DNA of 64,000 nucleotides, taken from NCBI RefSeq assembly GCF_022815645.1, contig NZ_JALGRO010000001.1:248001-312000 (forward strand), in the 5' to 3' direction. The stretch comes from Curtobacterium sp. VKM Ac-2922 (GTDB lineage Bacteria > Actinomycetota > Actinomycetes > Actinomycetales > Microbacteriaceae). Shown piece after piece: positions 8,191 to 17,221 of the stretch. The notes beneath the pieces are model-generated. The model made no database searches. It had not been told where the DNA came from and saw only the letters and a program-made list of their open reading frames with translations. The position numbers were made by a program, and so were the translations under genes. The first letter of the stretch is position 1. The number at the start of each line of letters is the position of its first letter.

Positions 8191-11100
8191 GCAGGCGCAC
8201 CCCCTGCGGTGTCGCCGCGAACCCGGCGGCGCGCAGGGCATCGCCGAGCGGGGACTCGAGCACGAACACCCCGTCCACGCGTTCCACCGAGAGCTTGCCC
8301 AGGCCGCTGCGCACCGTGGCGGCGATCGAGGTGGCGGCCGCGGTGAGGTCGGCCGGGTCGTCGGTGAAGGTCAGGACGGACTTGCCACCGCGTTCGACGT
8401 AGACGCCGAGCTCGCCGTCGATGAGCACGACCAGTGCCCCGGCCTTGCGTCCGGGACGGTGTCCACGGCCCTTGCCGGCAGACCCGGCGCCCGCGGACCC
8501 GGCGCCCGCGGACCCGGCGGACGCAGCGCCGGCAGCGGTGCTGGCTGTCGGAGTGCCCGCAGCAGCAGCCCCCGCGGTGTCGGGAGCCGCGTCCCCGTCG
8601 GCCGCCGCGTCGGTCGGCCACGGCAACGACGCCCCGTACGGGTTCGCCGGGTCGGTGGCGGCCAGCGTCAGGACCTCGCGCACCCGGTCGGGGTTCGCCC
8701 GTTCGTCGTCGTCCAGGTCGCGGGCGTACGTGCGCAGCCGGTCGATCGTCGGGCTCGTCGCGAACTGCGCAGCACCGAGTCCCTCGATGAAGTACCCGCG
8801 GCGGGCGCGGCCCGACTCCTCGAACCGTGCGAGCACACGGTAGACCCCGGCGAACCCGCCGCGGACGCCCTCGACCTGCACGGCCCCGCGGGTCACCACG
8901 CCGTACCGTTCCAACAGCTGCTCGGCCGTCGCTGCCGCGCGCACGGTGCCGTCCGCCTCGGCCAGCGGGAGCAACGACCAGCGTCCACCGACGTTCGGCG
9001 GCCCGGCCTGGGTGGGCAGCGTCGGGCGCCGTCGGCCGCGGTACGCGCGGGTGCGTGGCGCGGTGGTGCTCTTCGCCCGGCCGCCCAGCATCGCCCGGAG
9101 CGGCGCGAAGGTGTCGTTCGTGATCTGCCCGCCCCACACCAGGTCCCACAGCGCGGTCGTCAGCGCGTTGTCGTCGGTGCTGCCCACGGCCTGGCCGAGC
9201 TGCCGGAAGAAGTACGCGCCGCCGCCCGCCAGCGCACCGAGCACGTCACGCTGCAGCTCGGTCGTGTCCTCGCCCGACGGCTCGGCGAGCGTGGTGGCCG
9301 CCGTGTCCGCCAGGTGCAACCGGACCCAGCCGTCGTTGCCGGGCAGCGTGCCGCCGCCGGACCACAGGACCTCGCCGGTGGCGGTGAGCTCGTCGAGCAT
9401 GCTCGGGGCGTAGTCGGACACGCGCGCGGGCAGCACGAGTGACTCCCAGGCACTCGCGGGCAGCGCGACGCCGGCGAGCTGGTCGATCACCTGCAGCACC
9501 CCGTCGATCCCGCGCAGCCCACCGCGCGTGCCGGGCACACGGACGTGTTGCCAGGCGGGCAGGAACCGGGCGAGGGTGTCCGTCGAGACGGGTTCGACCT
9601 CGTGCCGCAGGGCCGCGAGCGACCGGGTGCGGATGCGACGGAGCACTTCGGCGTCGCACCACTCGGCACCCTGCCGGTCGGGCCGGAACTCGCCCTCGAC
9701 CAGACGGCGGTCGGCGGCCAGGCGGCGCAGGGTGTCCTGCACGACGGCGATGCCGAGCCCCAGGCGCGAGGCGGCTTCCTGCGCGGCGAAGGGCCCGTGC
9801 GAGCGGGCGTACCGGCCCACCAGGTCGCCCAGGGGATCGGCGACGGGTTCGATGAACGCCGTGGGGACGCCGATCGGCAACGGCACCCCCAGGGCGTCGC
9901 GGAGTCGGGCCGCATCCTCGATGACGGCGTACCGCGTCGTGCCTGCGTGCGAGAACGACAACACGCGGCGATCGCGCTCGAGCGACTCGAGCGTCGTCCG
10001 GACCGTCTCGCGTGCGGCCGCCCGGTCGGACGCGTCAGCCAGCCAGCTGCGGTCGACGGCCTCGTCGAGGTCGAGGGCGCCGACCAGGCGCAACACGTCG
10101 ACGAGTCCCTCGGTGTCCCGCGCGCGCCGGTCGGGCGACAGCCGCTGCAGGTCCTGTTCGGTCGAGGCGATGACGGCGGGGTCGAGCAGTTCGCGCAGCT
10201 CGGCCCGCCCGAGCAGTTCGCCGAGCAGCGTCGAGTCGAGCGACAGTGCGGCGGCACGGCGCTCGGCGAGCGGGGAGTCCCCCTCGTACATGAACGCGGC
10301 GACGTACCCGAACAGCAGCGACCGGGCGAACGGTGACGGCTGCTCGGTCTCGGTCTCGACCAGGCGGATGTGCCGTCGGGCGATCTCGTCCGCGATGCCG
10401 AGCAGCGCGGGGACGTCGTACACGTCCTGCAGGACTTCGCGCACGGTCTCGAGGACGATCGGGAACGTCGGGTACTTCTGCGCGACCTCGAGCAGCTGGG
10501 ACGCCCGCTGGCGCTGCTGCCAGAGCGGGGAGCGTCGGCCCGGGTCGCGGCGGGGCAGCAGGAGCGCGCGGGCGGCACACTCGCGGAACCGGGCGGCGAA
10601 CAGCGCCGAGCCGCCCACCTCGTCGGTCACCAGGGCCTCGAGGTCGTCGCGCTCGAACACGAACAGGTCGGCGCCGGGAGGCTCGGCGTCGGTCTCCGGG
10701 ATCCGCACGACGATCCCGTCGTCGGCGGCCATCGCGTCGCCGTCGATGCCGTGCCGCTCGCGCAGGCGTGCCGCGACCGCCAGGGCCCACGGCGCGTGGA
10801 CCTGCATGCCGTACGGCGAGTGCAGGATGAGCCGCCAGTCGCCGAGTTCGTCGCGGAAGCGCTCGACCACGAGCGTGGTGTCGTTCGGCACGTGCCCGGT
10901 GGTGGACCGCTGCTCGCGCAGGAACATCAGCAGGTTCGTGATCGCTCGTTCGTCCAGACCACCCGCCGCCACGCGCGCCCGGGCGTCGGCGTCCGAGGCG
11001 CCCTCGACCTCGCGGATGAAGGCACCCGTGGCACGCCCGAGCTCTGCCGGTCGGCCGAGGCCGTCGCCCTTCCAGAACGGCACCCGGCCAGGCTGCCCGA

Positions 11101-12976
11101 ACGCGGGACTGACGATGACCCGGTCGTGCGTGATCTCCTCGATGCGCCAGCTGGTGGCACCGAGCGCGAAGACGTCACCGACGCGGGACTCGTAGACCAT
11201 CTCCTCGTCGAGCTCGCCGACCCGCGACGCCCGTTCGCCGACCATGAAGACGCCGAACATGCCGCGGTCGGGGATCGTCCCACCGCTGGTGACCGCGAGC
11301 CGCTGGGCCCCCGGGCGTCCGGTGAGCGTGTCGTGCACCCGGTCCCAGACCAGGCGCGGCCGCAGCTCGGCGAACTCGTCACTGGGGTAGCGCCCGGTGA
11401 TCAGGTCGAGTGTCGCTTCGAACGCCGACCGCGGCAGACCGCTGAACGGCGCGCTGCGCCGGACGAGCTCGAACCAGTGCTCGACGTCGAGGGTGTCGAC
11501 GGCACCGGCTGCGACGGTGTGCTGCGCCAGGACGTCGAGGGGGTTCGCCGGCACGGAGATCGACTCGATCTCGCCCGCGACCATCCGCTCGACGGTGACG
11601 GCGCTGTGCACGAGGTCGGCGCGGTGCTTCGGGAACAGCACGCCGCGCGAGATCTCGCCGACCTGGTGTCCGGCACGACCGACGCGCTGCAGGCCGCTGG
11701 CGACCGACGGCGGGGACTCGACCTGGATCACCAGGTCGACCTCGCCCATGTCGATGCCGAGCTCGAGCGAACTGGTCGCGACCACGCAGCGAAGGCGCCC
11801 GGACTTCAGGTCGTCCTCGATGATGGCGCGCTGGTCCTTGGACACCGAGCCGTGGTGGGCGCGCGCGAGCACGGGGAGTGCACCCGCGGTCTGTCCCGAG
11901 GCGCCGATGACCTCGGCCGGCGGGCGCGTCGGCTGCGGGACCGGGGCGTGCGCCGACGTCCGTGCCGGGGACTGCCCGCGTCCGCTCGGCAGTCCGACGT
12001 CACCCGGCGAGGCCCCGGCCGGTACGAGCATGCCGTCGCCAGCGGCGGCGGTCACGCGTTCCTCGTGGATCTCGTTGAGCCGTGCGGTCAGCCGCTCGGC
12101 CAGTCGCCGGGAGTTGGCGAACACGATGGTCGAGCGGTGCTCCTCGATCAGGTCGACCACGCGTTCCTCGACATGGGGCCAGATCGAGCCGTTCGTCGGA
12201 GCGTCGGAGGCGTCGGCCCCGACCGGTGGTGCTCCGAGTTCGGACATGTCGTCGACGGGCACGACGACCCGCAGGTCGAAGGTCTTCTGCGCCGGCGGTG
12301 CGATGATCTCGACCGGGGCGCGCCCGCCCAGGAACCGCGCGACTTCTTCGGCCGGCCGGACCGTCGCCGACAGGCCGATCCGCTGTACGGGCTCGTCGAG
12401 CAGGTCGTCCAGCCGCTCGAGTGACACGGCCAGGTGCGCGCCACGCTTGGTCGCAGCGACGGCGTGGACCTCGTCGATGATGACCGTGTCGACGTTCACC
12501 AGGGTCTCGCGCGCCTTGGACGTCAGCATCAGGTACAGCGACTCGGGCGTCGTGATGAGGATGTCCGGCGGCAGCCGCAGCAGCTTCTGGCGGTCGGACG
12601 ACGGGGTGTCGCCGCTGCGGACACCGACCGTGACGTCGGGGGGTTCGAGCCCGAGTCGCCGCGCTGTCTGGGTGATGCCGACGAGCGGGCTGCGCAGGTT
12701 CCGCTCGACGTCCACACCCAGGGCCTTGAGCGGCGAGACGTACAGCACGCGGGTGCGCTGCTTGGTTGGTGGGTGGTCCGTCGAACTGATCAGCCGGTCG
12801 ATGGACCACAGGAACGAGGCCAGCGTCTTGCCGGATCCGGTGGGGGCGACGACCAGGGCATGACGCCCGGTCGAGATCGCGTCCCACGCGCCGGTCTGCG
12901 CGGGTGTCGGCGCCGAGAACGCGCCCCGGAACCACGCGGCGGTGGCCGGGGAGAAGCGCTCGAGGACGTCCGTCAT
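8183..12976 (-). CDS. lhr: Lhr-type ATP-dependent DNA helicase
   Basis: Large superfamily-2 helicase of 1597 residues, implicated in DNA repair. APTGSGKT (Walker A) lies near 48-55, and DEVHAVAATKRG (motif II, DEVH) near 165. The SATVRPAEE motif, the TSSLELGIDMGEVD segment and QRVGRAGHQ (motif VI) follow. A winged-helix/beta-barrel core and a long C-terminal domain complete the Lhr-core plus CTD layout. Length is slightly above the roughly 1500-residue mycobacterial Lhr, partly through an Ala/Gly/Ser-rich linker near 1490-1530. The start is the ATG at 12976; an upstream extension would enter the PadR control region. Confidence 0.93.
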   Translation of the reverse strand: MTDVLERFSPATAAWFRGAFSAPTPAQTGAWDAISTGRHALVVAPTGSGKTLASFLWSIDRLISSTDHPPTKQRTRVLYVSPLKALGVDVERNLRSPLVGITQTARRLGLEPPDVTVGVRSGDTPSSDRQKLLRLPPDILITTPESLYLMLTSKARETLVNVDTVIIDEVHAVAATKRGAHLAVSLERLDDLLDEPVQRIGLSATVRPAEEVARFLGGRAPVEIIAPPAQKTFDLRVVVPVDDMSELGAPPVGADASDAPTNGSIWPHVEERVVDLIEEHRSTIVFANSRRLAERLTARLNEIHEERVTAAAGDGMLVPAGASPGDVGLPSGRGQSPARTSAHAPVPQPTRPPAEVIGASGQTAGALPVLARAHHGSVSKDQRAIIEDDLKSGRLRCVVATSSLELGIDMGEVDLVIQVESPPSVASGLQRVGRAGHQVGEISRGVLFPKHRADLVHSAVTVERMVAGEIESISVPANPLDVLAQHTVAAGAVDTLDVEHWFELVRRSAPFSGLPRSAFEATLDLITGRYPSDEFAELRPRLVWDRVHDTLTGRPGAQRLAVTSGGTIPDRGMFGVFMVGERASRVGELDEEMVYESRVGDVFALGATSWRIEEITHDRVIVSPAFGQPGRVPFWKGDGLGRPAELGRATGAFIREVEGASDADARARVAAGGLDERAITNLLMFLREQRSTTGHVPNDTTLVVERFRDELGDWRLILHSPYGMQVHAPWALAVAARLRERHGIDGDAMAADDGIVVRIPETDAEPPGADLFVFERDDLEALVTDEVGGSALFAARFRECAARALLLPRRDPGRRSPLWQQRQRASQLLEVAQKYPTFPIVLETVREVLQDVYDVPALLGIADEIARRHIRLVETETEQPSPFARSLLFGYVAAFMYEGDSPLAERRAAALSLDSTLLGELLGRAELRELLDPAVIASTEQDLQRLSPDRRARDTEGLVDVLRLVGALDLDEAVDRSWLADASDRAAARETVRTTLESLERDRRVLSFSHAGTTRYAVIEDAARLRDALGVPLPIGVPTAFIEPVADPLGDLVGRYARSHGPFAAQEAASRLGLGIAVVQDTLRRLAADRRLVEGEFRPDRQGAEWCDAEVLRRIRTRSLAALRHEVEPVSTDTLARFLPAWQHVRVPGTRGGLRGIDGVLQVIDQLAGVALPASAWESLVLPARVSDYAPSMLDELTATGEVLWSGGGTLPGNDGWVRLHLADTAATTLAEPSGEDTTELQRDVLGALAGGGAYFFRQLGQAVGSTDDNALTTALWDLVWGGQITNDTFAPLRAMLGGRAKSTTAPRTRAYRGRRRPTLPTQAGPPNVGGRWSLLPLAEADGTVRAAATAEQLLERYGVVTRGAVQVEGVRGGFAGVYRVLARFEESGRARRGYFIEGLGAAQFATSPTIDRLRTYARDLDDDERANPDRVREVLTLAATDPANPYGASLPWPTDAAADGDAAPDTAGAAAAGTPTASTAAGAASAGSAGAGSAGAGSAGKGRGHRPGRKAGALVVLIDGELGVYVERGGKSVLTFTDDPADLTAAATSIAATVRSGLGKLSVERVDGVFVLESPLGDALRAAGFAATPQGVRLRA
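8475..8525. repeat. 15-bp tandem repeats in the lhr linker
   Basis: Repeats of about 15 bp (core CCCGGCGCCCGCGGA) encode the AGSAGAGSAGAGSAG run of the Lhr C-terminal linker. Confidence 0.8.
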
Positions 12977-13028
12977 GGTCAGCCCATCCTGCCCGTCACC
13001 CCCGACAGGGAACCCAACGAGGACCAGG

Positions 13029-13059
13029 GTTGACAGAACGATAGTTACCGATCTATCGT
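13029..13059 (+). promoter_or_regulatory. PadR promoter with embedded operator
   Basis: TTGACA (13029-13034) and TATCGT (13053-13058) form a -35/-10 pair with 18-bp spacing. A perfect dyad, AACGATAG (13036-13043) with CTATCGTT (13052-13059), fills the spacer and overlaps the -10. Binding there would block the polymerase, so PadR autorepression is likely. Confidence 0.7.
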
Positions 13060-13138
13060 TGACGCATCGCGACAGGGACCAGAACATCCGGAACTGATCG
13101 CGAGCTCACTTCAGACACGAACCCAGGAAGGAGTCATC

Positions 13139-13774
13139 ATGCGCCCCATGACTGACGACTCGAACGAACAGCACCACGACTCCCACGACCGCGGACACCG
13201 CGGTCAGCGCGGCCTCCGCTTCGGCGGTCCGCGCCACCACCACGCACCCGGCTTCGGCGGACGCGGCGGCTTCGGCCCCGGCATGGGCTTCGGCCCGGGC
13301 TTCGGGGGCCCCGGCGGCCCCGGCTTCGGCCGGGAACGCCGTCGCCGCGGCGACGTCCGCCTGGCGATCCTCGGCCTGCTGGCCGAGGGCCCGCAGAACG
13401 GCTACGCGATCATCAAGACGATCGCCGAGCGCACCGGCGGCGCGTGGAAGCCGAGCCCCGGCTCGGTCTACCCGACGCTCCAGCAGCTCGTCGACGAGGA
13501 CCTCGTCGTCTCGACGGGCGACGGTCGCAAGACGCTCTTCGAGCTCACCGACGCCGGCACGGCCGAGGCCCAGGCCAAGGCGGACGAGATCGCCGCGGCG
13601 TGGGAGTCCACGCCCGGCATCCCGGACGGCCAGCGCGAGTTCATGGAGTCCCTCCGGAAGACGATGGGCGTGCTGCACATGTACCGCACGTCGGCGACCG
13701 ACGAGCAGACGAAGGCCGCTGCGGCCAAGGTCGACCAGCTCCGCAAGGACCTCCTGCAGATCCTCGCCGACTGA
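13139..13774 (+). CDS. PadR-family transcriptional regulator
   Basis: Predicted repressor, 211 residues. The first 75 residues are low complexity, rich in His, Gly, Phe and Pro (GFGPGMGFGPGFGGPG). The PadR winged helix follows: RRGDVRLAILGLLAEGPQNG, then YAIIKTIAE and SPGSVYPTLQQLVDE. A helical dimerisation tail closes the protein. The ATG at 13139 has a strong AAGGAG site. It is divergent from lhr and preceded by a promoter with an embedded palindrome. No transporter or enzyme target lies in the same direction, so it may control itself, the lhr unit or distant genes. The His-rich head could bind metal; that is speculation. Confidence 0.88.
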   Translation: MRPMTDDSNEQHHDSHDRGHRGQRGLRFGGPRHHHAPGFGGRGGFGPGMGFGPGFGGPGGPGFGRERRRRGDVRLAILGLLAEGPQNGYAIIKTIAERTGGAWKPSPGSVYPTLQQLVDEDLVVSTGDGRKTLFELTDAGTAEAQAKADEIAAAWESTPGIPDGQREFMESLRKTMGVLHMYRTSATDEQTKAAAAKVDQLRKDLLQILAD

Positions 13775-13803
13775 CGACCGACCCGCCTGCCGACCAGAAC
13801 GCG

Positions 13804-13848
13804 AAAGCGACAGATCTCCGCGGACATCCGGGGCCGCTCTGTCGCTTT
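13804..13848. terminator. hairpin downstream of padR
   Basis: AAAGCGACAGA (13804-13814) pairs perfectly with TCTGTCGCTTT (13838-13848). It lies 30 nt past the PadR stop between convergent genes. Confidence 0.75.
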
Positions 13849-13875
13849 GGCGCACGGAACCGGCGGACGGGCGGA

Positions 13876-13923
13876 CAGACCGACGGGAGGCCCGGGGCCC
13901 GCGGGCACCGGGCCTCCTGTCTG
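13876..13923. terminator. GGAGGC-type hairpin at the end of the esterase gene
   Basis: GACGGGAGGCCCGG and CCGGGCCTCCTGTC form a 14-bp stem with one G-U pair, flanked by CAGAC/GTCTG. It ends 3 nt from the minus-strand esterase stop, so it is a likely terminator. It is the clearest two-armed GGAGGC element besides the one after rpoC. Confidence 0.75.
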
Positions 13924-13926
13924 CAG

Positions 13927-14544
13927 TCAGTCGCCGATGAACGCGGCGACGTCCGCCAGCTCGGCTGCGGACACGGCGTGCGGCAGGCCGGCGTAGGTGC
14001 GGTCCGTCACGGCGGTGTGCGCCGCTGCCCAGGCGCTCGTCCGCGCCGTGGCCTCGGCGGGGATGACCGGATCGGCGTCACCGTGGCCCAGGAACACGCG
14101 AGGACGCACCGCGGCGACGGCCTCGTCGCGTGAGTCGTCCACTCCCGGCACCACGAAGCCGGAGAGCGACACCGCGAACGCGAAGCCCGACGGCCGCGCA
14201 CGCAGCAGCTGCAGCGCCATCGACCCGCCCTGCGAGAATCCGAGCAGCCCGATCCGCGAGTGCTCCGGTGCGACTCGGTCGACCCAGTCGAGGACCCCCT
14301 GCGCCGCGGTGTCCACGGGCGCGAGCTCCGGCGACCCGGGCGTGCCGAGCGGGTACCAGCTGAACCCGGGCCCCCACTCCATCGGTGCACGGAGTGCCGC
14401 GACCGTCCACGCGGGCGGCAGCGCGGGTGCCAGTCCGAGCAGATCCCGTTCGTTCGACCCCACCCCGTGCAGGGCGACGAGCAGGGGTGTCCCGGCGCGT
14501 TCCGGCTCCGGGCGGGTCCACTGGACGATGTCCGCATCGATCAT
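13927..14544 (-). CDS. phospholipase/carboxylesterase-type hydrolase
   Basis: Predicted small esterase, 205 residues. LVALHGVGSNERDLLGLAP (about 21-39) is the oxyanion region, GFSQGG (about 116-121) the Ser nucleophile elbow, GHGDADPVIP the acid and LPHAVS the catalytic His. The layout matches the YpfH/Est family of acyl-ester hydrolases. The ATG at 14544 is used; an in-frame ATG further upstream would overlap the region shared with the divergent NUDIX gene. Convergent with padR, divergent from DUF4916. Natural substrate unknown. Confidence 0.87.
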   Translation of the reverse strand: MIDADIVQWTRPEPERAGTPLLVALHGVGSNERDLLGLAPALPPAWTVAALRAPMEWGPGFSWYPLGTPGSPELAPVDTAAQGVLDWVDRVAPEHSRIGLLGFSQGGSMALQLLRARPSGFAFAVSLSGFVVPGVDDSRDEAVAAVRPRVFLGHGDADPVIPAEATARTSAWAAAHTAVTDRTYAGLPHAVSAAELADVAAFIGD

Positions 14545-14617
14545 GTGGACAACGCTAGCCATCCACAGCCCGCGCGCGGCGCGCCGAACTCGCCGCACCG
14601 GCTGGTAGACACGGTGC

Positions 14618-15166
14618 ATGGCCTCGACGCGCACCCCCGACCCCGATCCCGACTCCGGCTGGCTGTCCGACGAGGAACTCGCCTCGGTCCGTCGCCGTCT
14701 GCCGATCTGCTACGTCGAGGCCATCCCGGTCCGCACCGACGGGCTCGGCGTCGTGACCGAGGTCGGCGTCCTGCTGCGCGTCGCTCCCAGCGGGTCGATC
14801 GCGCGCACGCTGGTGTCCGGGCGGGTGATGTTCGGCGAGTCGATCCGCACCGCGCTGTTCCGCCACCTCGAGAAGGACCTGGGGCCGATGGCGTTCCCGC
14901 AGCTGCCCTCGAACCCGGCGCCGTTCACCGTCGCCGAGTACTTCCCGCTGCCCGGGGCCTCGGTTTACACCGACGAGCGCCAGCACGCGATCTCCCTGGC
15001 GTACGTCGTCCCGGTCACCGGCACGTGCGAACCGCGACAGGACGCCCTCGAGCTCACGTGGATGACGCCGATGGAAGCCGCCTCGGTCGCGGTCTCCGAC
15101 GAGATGGAAGGCGGTCGCGGCGCACTGATGCGCGCGGGGCTCGCCTCGGTCGGCGCCCTGCTGTAA
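14618..15166 (+). CDS. NUDIX-like DUF4916 protein
   Basis: A 182-residue protein matching the DUF4916/NUDIX-related family of actinobacteria. SGWLSDEELASVRRRLPICY (about 13-32) is the family opening. The Nudix-box region is replaced by SGRVMFGESIRTALFRHLEKDLGP, which keeps the helix but not the full GX5EX7REUXEEXGU signature. Catalysis is therefore uncertain. It is transcribed alone from the 73-nt divergent region with the esterase and ends at a strong shared hairpin. Function unknown. Confidence 0.8.
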   Translation: MASTRTPDPDPDSGWLSDEELASVRRRLPICYVEAIPVRTDGLGVVTEVGVLLRVAPSGSIARTLVSGRVMFGESIRTALFRHLEKDLGPMAFPQLPSNPAPFTVAEYFPLPGASVYTDERQHAISLAYVVPVTGTCEPRQDALELTWMTPMEAASVAVSDEMEGGRGALMRAGLASVGALL

Positions 15167-15212
15167 ACCGGAGCGCGCCGCGCTGATCGGGCTGGCACCA
15201 GCCCGCGCACGA

Positions 15213-15247
15213 CGAAGCCCCCGTGTCCATCCGGACCCGGGGCTTCG
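15213..15247. terminator. bidirectional hairpin terminator
   Basis: CGAAGCCCC and GGGGCTTCG form the outer stem, and GTCC/GGAC extend it inward. It lies between the convergent DUF4916 and CsbD genes. Confidence 0.8.
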
Positions 15248-15276
15248 CAGCGCGGTCGTGACGACCGGGCTTGGTC

Positions 15277-15477
15277 TTACTTGTCGTCCTTGAAGCTGTC
15301 GGCCACGCCGTGCGCGGCGTCCTTGACGTCGGTCGCACCCTGCTTGGCCGAGGCCTTCGCCTGGTCGGTCTGGCCTTCGGCCTTGAGACGGTCGTTGTCC
15401 GTCACGTTGCCGAGAGCTTCCTTGGCCTTGCCGGCTGCCTTCTCGGCAGCGTTCTTGATGTCATCGATGCCAGCCAT
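15277..15477 (-). CDS. CsbD-family stress protein
   Basis: Small, highly charged, Lys/Ala-rich protein of 66 residues (MAGIDDIKNAAEKAAGKAKE). This is the CsbD family, abundant general-stress proteins of unknown mechanism. It has a good GGAAGGAG site before the ATG at 15477. It lies downstream of the DEAD-box helicase on the same strand, but a hairpin (15505-15539) separates them, so it probably has its own promoter. Confidence 0.9.
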   Translation of the reverse strand: MAGIDDIKNAAEKAAGKAKEALGNVTDNDRLKAEGQTDQAKASAKQGATDVKDAAHGVADSFKDDK

Positions 15478-15504
15478 ACGCGGGCTCCTTCCGTCAACGG
15501 ACAA

Positions 15505-15539
15505 ATCCACCGGCGACGCTCGCGCGTCCTCCGGTGGAT
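15505..15539. terminator. hairpin between helicase and csbD
   Basis: ATCCACCGG (15505-15513) pairs with CCGGTGGAT (15531-15539). The position fits termination or attenuation of helicase transcription ahead of csbD. Confidence 0.55.
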
Positions 15540-15610
15540 CAGAACGTACCCCTGGGTGGGCCGAGCTTCGCAGGCAGCGTCAAGGTTGCCTCGACACTGC
15601 CTGCGAGGGA

Positions 15611-17221
15611 TCAGCGCCCGGAGCCTGCGGGACGCGACGCGCGGCGGGAGCCACCCTGGCGACGGTTGCCGCCGGACTCGCTCGACGCGCTGCGCCCGGG
15701 GGCGTAACCGTTGTCCGAGGACCAGACCGGAGCCGAGCCACCGCGGACGGTGTCACTCGATGCCCGACGGCTGCCACTGGAACGGCGCTGCCCACCGGCA
15801 CCGGCGGTGTCAGCGGCACGACCGCGACCCGCGCCGGCGGCCTCGGCGGCACGACCGCCGCGACGCCCTGCACCCGAGCCGCTGGGGGCCGAGCCGGTCT
15901 GCGCAGCTGCGGTGGAGCCTCCGGTGCGGCCACCACGGCCACGACCGCGACCGCGCGCACCAGCGGCGTCGGACGAGCCGGACTGCTGACGGCGCTGCTG
16001 CTGCTGCGGCTGCGCGGCCACCGGGTCCTCGTGGCGGATCGGCGCGATCTCGCCGACCAGCGTCAGGACGGGTGCCGAGTTCGGGGTGACCTGCTGCGGG
16101 GCGACCGAGATCGCGGCCTTGCGCATCATCTGCGCCACGTCGCGGCGCTCGGCCGGCATGACGACGGTGACGACGTCGCCGGACGAACCGGCACGCGCGG
16201 TGCGGCCCGAGCGGTGCAGGTACGCCTTGTGCTCGGTCGGCGGGTCGACGTGCACGACGAGCTCGACGTTGTCGACGTGCACACCGCGGGCGGCGACGTC
16301 GGTGGCGACCAGGACGAGCGCGTCGCCGGCGGAGAACTTGGCGAGGTTGCGCTCACGGGCACCCTGAGACAGGTTGCCCTGCAGGTCGACGGCGGGGATG
16401 CCCTGCGACGACAGCTGCTTGGCCAGGCGCTTGGCGTGGTGCTTCGTGCGCATGAACAGGATGCGACGACCGGTGCCCGAGGCGAGCGTGCGGACGAGGT
16501 CCTTCTTCGCGTCGGCGTCGGCGACCTCGAACACGTGGTGCGTCATCGCCTCGACGGGGCTGGACTCGTCGTCGACGGAGTGCATCACCGGGTTGTGCAG
16601 GAACTTCTTGACGAGCTTGTCCACGCCGTTGTCGAGCGTGGCGGAGAACAGCATGCGCTGCCCGCGCTCCGGCGTGGCCTGCATGATCTTCGTCACGCCG
16701 GGCAGGAAGCCCATGTCGGCCATGTGGTCGGCCTCGTCGAGGACGGTGACGTCGATCGCGTCGAGGTGCGCGTGGCCCTGCTGCATGAGGTCGGCGAGAC
16801 GGCCGGGGCAGGCGACGACGATGTCGACGCCGCTCCGGAGCGCGTCGACCTGACGGCCCTGCGAGACGCCGCCGAAGATCGTCGTGGTGGTCAGGCCCAT
16901 GGCCTTGGCGAGGGGGGCGAGCACGGCGTCGATCTGCGTCGCGAGCTCACGGGTCGGGGCGAGGACCAGGGCGCGGGGGCGGCCCGGTCGACGCTTCTGC
17001 GGGTTCGCCGCGAGACGGGCGACCAGGGGGATCGCGAAGGCGATGGTCTTGCCGGAGCCGGTGCGGCCGCGACCGAGCACGTCCTTGCCCTTGAGGGAGT
17101 CGGGCAGCGTGTCGGCCTGGATCGGGAAGGCGTTCTCCTTGCCCTGGGCGACGAGGACGTCGACCATCGGGGCGGGGACGCCGAGGTCGGAGAAGCGGAT
17201 GTCTTCGATGGGGTTGGTCAT
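15611..17221 (-). CDS. DEAD-box ATP-dependent RNA helicase
   Basis: Predicted RNA helicase for ribosome assembly or RNA decay, 536 residues. GRTGSGKT (about 50-57) is Walker A, VLDEADHMADMGF (about 170-182) the DEAD box and FSATLD motif III. ATDVAARGVHVDNVE and HRSGRTARAG are motifs V and VI. After about residue 400 comes a disordered Arg/Gly/Ser-rich tail with RGRGRGRGG runs, a typical RNA-binding extension. The start is the ATG at 17221 (MTNPIEDIRFSDLGVP). The 370-nt upstream space may hold a long 5' leader, as in cold-responsive deaD/csdA genes; that link is inference. Confidence 0.92.
   Translation of the reverse strand: MTNPIEDIRFSDLGVPAPMVDVLVAQGKENAFPIQADTLPDSLKGKDVLGRGRTGSGKTIAFAIPLVARLAANPQKRRPGRPRALVLAPTRELATQIDAVLAPLAKAMGLTTTTIFGGVSQGRQVDALRSGVDIVVACPGRLADLMQQGHAHLDAIDVTVLDEADHMADMGFLPGVTKIMQATPERGQRMLFSATLDNGVDKLVKKFLHNPVMHSVDDESSPVEAMTHHVFEVADADAKKDLVRTLASGTGRRILFMRTKHHAKRLAKQLSSQGIPAVDLQGNLSQGARERNLAKFSAGDALVLVATDVAARGVHVDNVELVVHVDPPTEHKAYLHRSGRTARAGSSGDVVTVVMPAERRDVAQMMRKAAISVAPQQVTPNSAPVLTLVGEIAPIRHEDPVAAQPQQQQRRQQSGSSDAAGARGRGRGRGGRTGGSTAAAQTGSAPSGSGAGRRGGRAAEAAGAGRGRAADTAGAGGQRRSSGSRRASSDTVRGGSAPVWSSDNGYAPGRSASSESGGNRRQGGSRRASRPAGSGR

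Noticed and set aside
11397-12863. 488-codon plus-strand frame over lhr
   Set aside because: Ser/Arg/Thr-rich shadow sequence without motifs; the minus-strand Lhr helicase motifs are intact.
13804-13923. Two adjacent hairpins taken as a possible structured RNA or riboswitch
   Set aside because: They lie in a convergent gap, each at the 3' side of one gene, which is explained by two terminators.
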